Source: Pseudomonadota bacterium
Lineage (GTDB): Bacteria; Pseudomonadota; Alphaproteobacteria; Rhodospirillales; Magnetospirillaceae
Direction: 5' to 3'
DNA: 64,000 nucleotides
Assembly: GCA_023426365.1 (NCBI GenBank)
Contig: JAFAAW010000079.1
Span: 65,772-129,771 of the forward strand
The notes below the pieces were generated by a model. It did not search any database, was not told the DNA's origin, and worked only from the letters and a program-made list of their open reading frames with translations. A program made the position numbers and the translations under genes. Below, piece by piece: positions 57,543-64,000 of this stretch (within the stretch, counting starts at the first letter, position 1; each line of letters starts with the position of its first letter).

Positions 57543-58610
57543 TCATTTCGCCTCGTACCAGCCTTTGGACCCATTGACGATGCGGACCACCGACAGCATC
57601 ACCGGCACCTCGATCAGCACGCCCACCACGGTGGCGAGCGCCGCACCCGAGTGGAAGCCGAACAGGCTGATGGCGGCCGCGACGGCCAGTTCGAAGAAGT
57701 TGCTGGCGCCGATCAGGGCCGAAGGCCCGGCCACGCAATGGGCGACGCCCAGCCGCTTGTTGAGCACGTAGGCAAGCCCGGAATTGAAATAGACCTGGAT
57801 GGTGATCGGCACCGCCAGCAGCAAGATCACCAGCGGCTGGGCGATGATCTGCTCGCCCTGGAAACCGAACAGCAGCACCAGGGTGGTCAGCAGGGCCGCC
57901 AACGACAGCGGCCCCAGCCTGGCGAGCATATTGGCCAGCGCCTGCGGCCCACGGGCCAGCAACGCCTTGCGCCACACCTGCGCCACCGCCACCGGCACCA
58001 CGATGTAGAGTACCACCGACAGCAAAAGGGTGTCCCACGGCACGGTGATGGAGGACAGGCCCAGCAGCAGGCCGACGATGGGCGCGAAGGCGACGACCAT
58101 GATGGCGTCGTTGAGCGCCACCTGCGACAGGGTGAAATGCGGCTCGCCGTTGGTCAGGTTCGACCATACGAACACCATGGCGGTGCACGGCGCGGCCGCC
58201 AGCAGGATCAGGCCGGCGATGTAGCTGTCGATCTGCTCGGCCGGCAGCCAGGGCCGGAACAGGGTGGAGATGAACAGCCATCCCAGCAATGCCATGGAGA
58301 ACGGCTTGACCGCCCAGTTGATGAACAGGGTGACGCCGATCCCCTTCCAGTGCTCGCGCACCTGGTGGAGCGCCCCGAAGTCGATCTTCAGCAGCATGGG
58401 GATGATCATGGCCCAGATCAGCACCGCCACCGGCAGGTTGACCTGCGCCACCTCCATGCCGCCGATGGCGTGGAAAGGGGCCGGCAGGAAATGCCCCAAC
58501 GCCACGCCCGCGACGATGCACATCCCCACCCACAGGGTCAGGTAACGCTCGAACAAGCCCATGGGCGGCCTGGCACCGCCGCCGGCCGCAGTTTCGCATT
58601 GAGCGGACAC
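57543..58610 (-). CDS. acr3: Arsenite efflux transporter, ACR3 family
   Basis: 355 residues; an internal ATG 16 codons in is an alternative start. Ten membrane helices are readable. The essential cysteine is in LAAAPCTAMVFVWS, next to the NLTNGEP loop, and the C-terminal half has GASNFFELAVAAAISLFG. ACR3 pumps out As(III), the product of ArsC. It begins 1 bp after arsC and is the last gene of the arsR-arsC-acr3 operon. Confidence 0.93.
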   Translation of the reverse strand: MSAQCETAAGGGARPPMGLFERYLTLWVGMCIVAGVALGHFLPAPFHAIGGMEVAQVNLPVAVLIWAMIIPMLLKIDFGALHQVREHWKGIGVTLFINWAVKPFSMALLGWLFISTLFRPWLPAEQIDSYIAGLILLAAAPCTAMVFVWSNLTNGEPHFTLSQVALNDAIMVVAFAPIVGLLLGLSSITVPWDTLLLSVVLYIVVPVAVAQVWRKALLARGPQALANMLARLGPLSLAALLTTLVLLFGFQGEQIIAQPLVILLLAVPITIQVYFNSGLAYVLNKRLGVAHCVAGPSALIGASNFFELAVAAAISLFGFHSGAALATVVGVLIEVPVMLSVVRIVNGSKGWYEAK

Positions 58611-58611
58611 G

Positions 58612-59067
58612 TCAGACCTCCCCGGCCCGCTCGGGGCCCAGCTCGATCAGCGTCTTCATCTCGGCCGCGATCATGCCGTAGACCTCGCGGAAAACCGCCA
58701 TGCGCTGCGCGTGGGTGCCCTGGGCGGCGGCAGGATCGGGAAAGCCCATATGCAGCTTGCGTGGCACACCCGGCCATATGGGGCAGGCCTCGCCGGCCGC
58801 GTTGTCGCAGACGGTGATCACCAGATCCATCTTGGGGGCGTCGGGCCGGGCGAATTCATCCCAGGACTTTGATCGCAACCCCTCGACCGAATGGCCCTTT
58901 TCCTTGAGAATCTCGATCGACAGCGGGTTGATCTTGCCGGTCGGATTGCTTCCGGCGCTGTACGCCTTCCACCTGCCCCCGCCGAGATCGTTGATCAGGC
59001 ACTCCGCCAGCACCGAACGGGCGCTGTTGCCAGTGCACAGGACAAGGACATTGGTCTGTCGGATCAT
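58612..59067 (-). CDS. arsC: Arsenate reductase, thioredoxin-coupled (low-MW phosphatase fold)
   Basis: 151 residues from the ATG at 59065-59067, which overlaps the arsR stop. The phosphatase-like loop VLVLCTGNSARS has the catalytic Cys and Arg (CX5R). The second and third redox cysteines are in VITVCDNAAGEACPIW, and SWDEFARPDAPKMD is the conserved loop. It reduces arsenate to arsenite, which ACR3 then exports. This is the Gram-positive/pI258 type rather than the glutaredoxin type. Confidence 0.93.
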   Translation of the reverse strand: MIRQTNVLVLCTGNSARSVLAECLINDLGGGRWKAYSAGSNPTGKINPLSIEILKEKGHSVEGLRSKSWDEFARPDAPKMDLVITVCDNAAGEACPIWPGVPRKLHMGFPDPAAAQGTHAQRMAVFREVYGMIAAEMKTLIELGPERAGEV

Positions 59068-59486
59068 GAGGGGCCACCACAGCAGTTGGTTTCTTCGGAA
59101 GGCCGAACATTCGGGGCCAGCGCCGTCCTGCCCTGGTCGCACAGCACCTGCAGCGGCAGGGCATTCACCCGGGCCAGCACCTGCCGGTCCTCGGCCAGGG
59201 TTGGATCGTCATCGAGCGAGGCGCGCACCAGGGCCAGGAAGCGGGGGGCGTGCGGATTGAACTCGCGTTCGGCAAGTCGGTAGTACACCCACTTGCCCTC
59301 CCGCCGCTGCTGAAGCAGGCCGGCCGTCTTCAATGCGGCCAGGTGCTTGGAAATGGTGGCGGGCGCCAAATCCAGGACGGCGGTGATCTGGCAGACGCAC
59401 AGTTCGCCCCCGTCAAGGAGTTTCATGATGCGCACCCGGTTGGGGTCGGCCACGGCCTTGGCTACGGTCTCGAATGTCTCAAGCAT
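59064..59486 (-). CDS. arsR: Arsenic-responsive repressor ArsR
   Basis: 140 residues. A winged-helix ArsR/SmtB repressor: ADPNRVRIMKLLDGGELCVC is the helix pair with the Cys-Val-Cys metal site, APATISKHLAALKTAGLL is the recognition helix, and GKWVYYRL the wing. A C-terminal extension (about 85-140) ends in a CCGG cysteine pair that may also bind arsenite. It is the first gene of arsR-arsC-acr3 and has an operator just upstream. Confidence 0.93.
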   Translation of the reverse strand: MLETFETVAKAVADPNRVRIMKLLDGGELCVCQITAVLDLAPATISKHLAALKTAGLLQQRREGKWVYYRLAEREFNPHAPRFLALVRASLDDDPTLAEDRQVLARVNALPLQVLCDQGRTALAPNVRPSEETNCCGGPS

Positions 59487-59500
59487 GGCGGAACGCTACC

Positions 59501-59526
59501 ATCACTTCGCCAATCAGCGAAATGAT
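59501..59526. promoter_or_regulatory. arsR: Probable ArsR operator
   Basis: An imperfect inverted repeat, ATCACTTCGC (59501-59510), 6-bp spacer, GCGAAATGAT (59517-59526), with 9 of 10 positions matching. It is 15-40 bp upstream of the arsR start codon, the right place for self-repression, and has the ATCA...TGAT ends of ArsR boxes. Confidence 0.65.
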
Positions 59527-59678
59527 GGATATGTGACAGGGACGTCCGCAGGCGGGTGCAGGCGGGCGTGAACCTCCCCCGTTGGTCAAGGCGGGCATGC
59601 ATTCATCGTAATCCGCCTTCATCGGGTCGCGCCCTGCCCTACCTCTGAGACAGTTCGCCGCCCTGCCGGACACCGCCC

Positions 59679-62129
59679 ATGCCCGACGGTCTGTTCCTTC
59701 TGCTTCTGGCGCTGGCCTGCGCCGCCGCTGGCGGAGCCATAGGCTTTTCCCTGGAACGCCGGCGCGATGTCGGCACCGAGGTGCGGCTGATGCACGTGGA
59801 GGCGCGCACCGGCGCCATCCTGGACGCGGCCGCCGACGGCATCATCACCATCGACGAACAGGGCCGCATCGAAAGCTTCAACCGTGCCGCCGAGAGCATT
59901 TTCGGCTATCGCGAGGGGGAGGTGCTGGGGCGCAACGTCAGCATGCTGATGCCCGAGCCGGACCATTCGAGCCACGATTCCTATCTGCGCAACTATCTGC
60001 GCAGCAGCCAGCCGAAGATCATCGGCATCGGCCGCGAAGTCACCGGGCGGCGCCAGGACGGCCGCCTTTTTCCCATGGACCTGGCCGTGGGCGAAGCCCG
60101 CATCGGCGGACGGCGCATCTTCGCCGGGATCGTGCGCGACATCACCAGCCGCAAGGCCACCGAGAGCCGCCTGCGCGAATCCGAGGCGCGCACCCGCGCC
60201 ATCCTGGACACGGCCGTGGACGGGATCATCACCATCGACGAGACCGGGGTCGTCCGCAGCGTCAACCCGGCGGCCGAGCGTATTTTCGGCTATCGCGCCG
60301 TGGAAATGGTCGGACGCAACGTCAGCATGCTGATGCCCGACCCCTATCGCCGCGAGCATGACGGCTATCTGCGCAACTATTTGCGAACCGGCGAGGCCCG
60401 CATCATCGGCCTGGGGCGCGAGGTGCAGGGGCAGCGCAAAGACGGTTCGGTCTTTCCCATGGAACTGGCGGTCGGCGAAGGCGCCCTGGCCGGCGGGCGC
60501 ATCTTTGCCGGCGTGGTGCGCGACATCTCGGACCGCAAGGCGGTGGAGGAACGTCTGCGCGCCGCCGACGAACGCTTCCGCATCCTGGTGGACGGCGTGC
60601 GCGACTATGCCATCACCATGCTGTCGCCCGAGGGGACCGTCATCAGTTGGAACGCCGGCGCCCAGCGGCTTTACGGGTGGAGCGCCGAGGAAGCCGAGGG
60701 CCAGTCGCTGGCGCTGTTCCATCCGATCGAGGCCCGGGCCGCGGGCGCGCCGGCCCACGCGCTGGAGGTGGCGCGGCGCGAGGGCCGCCACGAAACCGAG
60801 GGCGTGCGCATTCGCGGCGACGGATCGGTGTTCTGGGCGCATGAGGTGATCACGGCGCTGCGTTCCGCCGCCGGCGGCCTGACCGGCTTCGCCTCGGTTT
60901 CGCACGACATGAGCGAAAGCCGCCGCCACGAGGACGATCTGCACCGCGCCAAGGATTTGGCCGAGCGGGCGCGCGAGGTCGCCGAATCGGCGCGCGTCGA
61001 GGCCGAGCGGGCCAATCTGGCCAAGACCAAGTTCCTGGCCGCCGCCAGCCACGATCTGCGCCAGCCGGTTCAGGCCATCTTCTTCTTCACCTCCGTCCTT
61101 GCCCACAAATTGCGCGACCACCCCGCCAAGCCGGTGCTGGACGACCTGCAGATGTCGCTGGAGGGGCTGAACGTATTGCTGGATTCCCTGCTCGATATCT
61201 CCAAGCTGGACGCCCGGCTGGTCACGCCCAACGAAACCGATTTCAGCGTCGGCGCCGTACTGGATCGCATTGCCGCCGATTTCACCCCGCTGGCGCGCGA
61301 CAAGGGGGTGCAGCTGCGGGTCGTGCACAGCAGCGCCATGGTGCGAAGCGACCCCACCTTGCTGGCGCGCATCGTCCAGAACCTGGTCGCCAACGCCGTG
61401 CGCTACACGAACAAGGGCAGCATTCTGTTGGGGTGCCGGCGGCGGGGCGACGCTATCGCCATCCAGGTTTGCGACACCGGCATCGGCATCCCGCCCGACC
61501 GCATGTCGGAGATATTCGAGGAGTTCACCCAGTTGGGCAATCCCGAGCGCGACCGCAATCAGGGATTGGGGCTTGGACTGGCCATCGTCAACAGGCTCGC
61601 CCTCTTGCTGGGCCATGGCGTGACGGCATCCTCCACCCCCGGGGTGGGATCGGTGTTCACGGTGACCGTGCCCTTTTCGCCGCCCAACACGGTCGCGCCC
61701 CAGCCGCGGCCGCAGCGCCGCAGCCCCATGGTGGAGAACAGCCGTCTGGTGGTCCTGATCGACGACGAGCCCCTCGTTCTCAAGGGGTTGTCGATGGTTC
61801 TGGAGGATTGGGGTTATCGGGTCCTGGCCGCCGCGTCCGAGGCCGACGCCATGGAGCAACTGGCGGCGATGAACACGCCGCCCAGCATCATCCTGGCCGA
61901 TTACCGCCTGCGCGAGGGACGCACGGGGACCGAGGCGGTGGCCCATATCCGCGACCATTACGCCGCCGCCATTCCCAGCATCATCATCACCGGCGACACC
62001 GCGCCCGAGCGGCTGCGCGAGGCGGAGGCCAGCGGCTTTTCCATCCTGCACAAACCCATCCAGGCACCGCAGTTGCGCGAAGCCCTGCGGGAGAAACTTG
62101 AATTCACAAGGAAGCCCCTGCTTCACTGA
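59679..62129 (+). CDS. Hybrid histidine kinase with two FixL-like PAS domains
   Basis: 816 residues. One N-terminal membrane helix (about 5-25). PAS1 (about 42-160) and PAS2 (about 170-288) each carry the FixL-type heme pocket: His99 in HDSYLRNYL with Arg119, and His227 in HDGYLRNYL with Arg247, both 20 residues apart as His200 and Arg220 are in Bradyrhizobium FixL. PAS3 (about 300-410) is of another type. The kinase has AAASHDLRQPVQAIFFF (His458), NAVRYT, DTGIGIP and GLGLGLAI. A receiver domain (about 690-805) has Asp741 and the ITGD and HKP motifs. No DNA-binding output is attached. It is divergent from arsR. Confidence 0.9.
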   Translation: MPDGLFLLLLALACAAAGGAIGFSLERRRDVGTEVRLMHVEARTGAILDAAADGIITIDEQGRIESFNRAAESIFGYREGEVLGRNVSMLMPEPDHSSHDSYLRNYLRSSQPKIIGIGREVTGRRQDGRLFPMDLAVGEARIGGRRIFAGIVRDITSRKATESRLRESEARTRAILDTAVDGIITIDETGVVRSVNPAAERIFGYRAVEMVGRNVSMLMPDPYRREHDGYLRNYLRTGEARIIGLGREVQGQRKDGSVFPMELAVGEGALAGGRIFAGVVRDISDRKAVEERLRAADERFRILVDGVRDYAITMLSPEGTVISWNAGAQRLYGWSAEEAEGQSLALFHPIEARAAGAPAHALEVARREGRHETEGVRIRGDGSVFWAHEVITALRSAAGGLTGFASVSHDMSESRRHEDDLHRAKDLAERAREVAESARVEAERANLAKTKFLAAASHDLRQPVQAIFFFTSVLAHKLRDHPAKPVLDDLQMSLEGLNVLLDSLLDISKLDARLVTPNETDFSVGAVLDRIAADFTPLARDKGVQLRVVHSSAMVRSDPTLLARIVQNLVANAVRYTNKGSILLGCRRRGDAIAIQVCDTGIGIPPDRMSEIFEEFTQLGNPERDRNQGLGLGLAIVNRLALLLGHGVTASSTPGVGSVFTVTVPFSPPNTVAPQPRPQRRSPMVENSRLVVLIDDEPLVLKGLSMVLEDWGYRVLAAASEADAMEQLAAMNTPPSIILADYRLREGRTGTEAVAHIRDHYAAAIPSIIITGDTAPERLREAEASGFSILHKPIQAPQLREALREKLEFTRKPLLH

Positions 62130-62257
62130 TTACTTATTTATCAGAAGACCCGCGGACAATGGAAACAGCGGGTAAATGGGTTGCTACTTTGCGGGCGGCC
62201 TGTGATCGGCTATTGTTGCATGCTGTGGATATTCGCGAACGCTTGCGTTGAGGATAA

Positions 62258-62722
62258 ATGTCGGACACCGCAACAAGACAGTTCATCTCGTTCACCATCG
62301 GTGACGAGGAGTACGGGGTGGACATCATGGCGATCCGCGAGATCAAGGGCTGGACCGCCACCACCGAATTGCCGAACACGCCGCCCTTCATCCGCGGCGT
62401 CATCAACCTGCGCGGCGCCATCGTCCCCATCCTTGACCTGCGCGCGCGTTTCGGCGCGGCGCGGACGAGCGCCAGCGACCGTCACGTGATCATCGTGGTC
62501 GCGGTGGGGACCCGCGTGGCCGGCATCCTGGTGGACGCGGTCGCCGACATCATCACCGTCGCCACCGGGGATATCCAGCCGGTTCCCCAGTTGGACCACA
62601 CCGCGGCTGCCGGCTTCCTGGCCGGCCTGGTGGCGGTCGAGGGGCGCATGGTCGCCCTGCTCGACCTGAACCACGTATTTGATTTCGAAGCCATCGGCGA
62701 ACTGACCGCTTCGGCGGCGTGA
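62258..62722 (+). CDS. cheW: Chemotaxis coupling protein CheW
   Basis: 154 residues. CheW links chemoreceptors to the CheA kinase. It has FISFTIGDEEYGVDIMAIREI at the start, PNTPPFIRGVINLRGAIVPI-type core (quoted in part), the VAGILVDAVADIITV region and GRMVALLDLNHVF near the end, as in standard single-domain CheW. It is followed 24 bp later by a chemoreceptor gene, and no cheA or cheY is in the window. Confidence 0.96.
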   Translation: MSDTATRQFISFTIGDEEYGVDIMAIREIKGWTATTELPNTPPFIRGVINLRGAIVPILDLRARFGAARTSASDRHVIIVVAVGTRVAGILVDAVADIITVATGDIQPVPQLDHTAAAGFLAGLVAVEGRMVALLDLNHVFDFEAIGELTASAA

Positions 62723-62746
62723 CGCCTGATGGATAAGGGGGAAACC

Positions 62747-64000
62747 ATGACCACTGGCCTGACCGTCCGCAAGCGCATCTATGGCGGCTTCTTCGGCATC
62801 CTGTTTCTGTTGGCCGCAGTGGCGGGCCTCGGGTTCTCCGGGTTTGTGACCGTGGGGGACAATGTCAGCCACTACGCCAAGGTGGCGACCGACACCGTCC
62901 GCATCCAGCAGATCGACCGCGAGGTGTCCGACCTTCGCCGCAACGTCATCGTCTTCACCGAAAAGGAAGACCAGGTGGCGCTGGAGCGCATCCGCGCCAC
63001 CCAGGTGACGCTGCGCAAGCTGGTGGACGAGGCCGCGGTGGCCGCCGCCGGCAGCGAGCGCAAGGCCAGCATCGACGCCATGGCCCGCCATATCGTCGAA
63101 TACGGCGAGTTTCTCGACAGGGCGGTGGAGCTGAGCCGCTCGCGCACCACGCTGCTGAACGACATGCTGATCCCGCTGGGCAATCAGGCCCTGGCCACCT
63201 TGCAGAGCTACCGCGACGCGGTCGGCCAGCGCGGCGGCGAGCAGGTGCTGGCCACCGGCAAGACCTTCGAACAGGTGCTGAGCGCCCGTCTGTACGTGGC
63301 GCGCTTCTTCATCACCCCGCAGGCCAAGCAGGGCGAGGACGCCAAGAAGCAATTGGCGCTGGCCATGGAGAAGGTTCGCGCCCTGGCCGACGCCGAAAAG
63401 GACCCCCAATTGCGGCGCCAGGCCGATCAGGCGGTCGCGCAGTTCGGCGAGTATGAAAAGTATTTCGGCGACACCGTGAGCGTGTTCGCGGAACTGGACC
63501 GGGTGGTCAACCGCGAGATGGCCCCGCGCGGCGTGCGCTTTGCCGAACTGGCCGCCCAGACCCGTGATGCCCAACTTGACGAAATGGACGGGCTGCGTGT
63601 CAGCACGCTTGGCACCGTGTCCTCCCAGAAGGTGCTGACCGGCCTGCTGAGCCTCCTTGCCATGGCGGTCGGCATCGCGTCGGCCTATCTGATCGCGCGC
63701 TCGATCCTGGTGCCGATCAACCGCATGACCCATGCCATGGGCGATCTGGCCGGCGGCAAGCTGGACGTGGCGGTGCCGGCGCTGGAGCGCACCGACGAGA
63801 TCGGCGAAATGGCCCAGGCCGTCCAGGTGTTCAAGCAGAACGCGGTGGACAAGAAGCGCATGGAGGAAGAGGCCGAGGCCGCCCGCCAGGCCCAGGCCAA
63901 GGCCGAGGCCGAGCAGCGCGCCCGCGAGGCCGCCATCGTCGCCGAAGTGGCCGAGGTGGCCAAGGCGGCGTCGGCCGGCGATCTCGACCGCCGCATCGAC
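62747..64000 (+). CDS. Methyl-accepting chemotaxis protein (3' end outside window)
   Basis: 418 codons with no stop before the window end. The start at 62747 is preferred over an in-frame ATG at 62729 because GGGGGA precedes it. It has an N-terminal helix (about 11-32), a periplasmic all-helical sensor (about 35-305), a second helix (about 308-328), a HAMP domain from about 329 (ILVPINRMTHAMGDLAGGKL) and a coiled region leading to a second HAMP-like start (KAASAGDLDRRID). The signalling tip is beyond 64000. The sensor ligand is unknown. Confidence 0.9.
   Translation, partial: MTTGLTVRKRIYGGFFGILFLLAAVAGLGFSGFVTVGDNVSHYAKVATDTVRIQQIDREVSDLRRNVIVFTEKEDQVALERIRATQVTLRKLVDEAAVAAAGSERKASIDAMARHIVEYGEFLDRAVELSRSRTTLLNDMLIPLGNQALATLQSYRDAVGQRGGEQVLATGKTFEQVLSARLYVARFFITPQAKQGEDAKKQLALAMEKVRALADAEKDPQLRRQADQAVAQFGEYEKYFGDTVSVFAELDRVVNREMAPRGVRFAELAAQTRDAQLDEMDGLRVSTLGTVSSQKVLTGLLSLLAMAVGIASAYLIARSILVPINRMTHAMGDLAGGKLDVAVPALERTDEIGEMAQAVQVFKQNAVDKKRMEEEAEAARQAQAKAEAEQRAREAAIVAEVAEVAKAASAGDLDRRID

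Noticed and set aside
57262..59486. Arsenic operon as an island inserted at tRNA-Asn
   Set aside because: I looked for a repeat of the tRNA 3' end beyond arsR and for an integrase, and found neither. Base composition looks like the neighbours.
59619..62126. An 835-codon - strand frame across the hybrid kinase
   Set aside because: Antisense of a clear PAS-kinase-receiver protein.

Overview
The window is a compact, high-GC, almost fully coding stretch of alphaproteobacterial chromosome. It most resembles Rhodospirillales of the Magnetospirillum/Phaeospirillum type. This rests on gene order (nusB-thiL beside a proton pyrophosphatase start, rpoZ-rsh-pdxJ-lepB-rnc-era-recO-parC, valS-popZ-tolC-pcm), an alpha-type prolyl-tRNA synthetase, a MucR/Ros regulator, PopZ, and many signal-transduction genes. 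The genus is an inference. I see no insertion sequence, prophage or CRISPR array.

Layout. 1-7877 is a leftward housekeeping block: the 5' end of a probable hppA, a FliL-like membrane protein, thiL, nusB, the riboflavin genes ribH-ribB(X)-ribE-ribD, nrdR, glyA and rpiB. 8178-13384 holds a MucR-type regulator, a CoA-ester hydrolase with a tiny overlapping partner, metY, hemB and an exported pentapeptide-repeat protein. 13453-25610 runs leftward: a membrane-bound GH17 enzyme, dnaE, a double-HD phosphohydrolase, a small HNH protein with an acidic partner, lolDC, proS, a secreted coiled-coil protein and tag. Just before tag, on the opposite strand, lies an orphan structured transcript with its own terminator. 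25684-34912 has methylmalonyl-CoA epimerase, a penicillin-acylase-family hydrolase, a flavin reductase, motAB, an RDD protein, the leucyl/arginyl-transferase bpt and a TRAP transporter membrane pair. Two tandem TakP-like, Tat-exported binding proteins face that pair (35125-37428).

37546-46627 is the parC-recO-era-rnc-lepB-pdxJ-rsh-rpoZ block, with acpS missing from its usual position between lepB and pdxJ. 46827-48951 carries a NYN-domain protein overlapping a family 5 uracil-DNA glycosylase, a bacteriohemerythrin and a FYDLN-type acidic protein. 48989-57037 runs leftward with a PilJ-PAS-PAS-GGDEF cyclase, valS, popZ, tolC and a pcm-like methyltransferase. Then come tRNA-Cys and tRNA-Asn behind a near-consensus promoter, an arsR-arsC-acr3 arsenic operon with a visible operator, and a hybrid histidine kinase with two FixL-like PAS domains. 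The window ends with cheW and a truncated chemoreceptor.

The observations I rate highest are: two exact copies of a FliM-like peptide (QDDIDALFA) inside the PopZ linker; tandem FixL-type heme-PAS signatures in one hybrid kinase; an orphan structured RNA with a strong terminator at 24910-25055; and a RibBA-like protein whose GTP cyclohydrolase II half has lost its zinc ligands.
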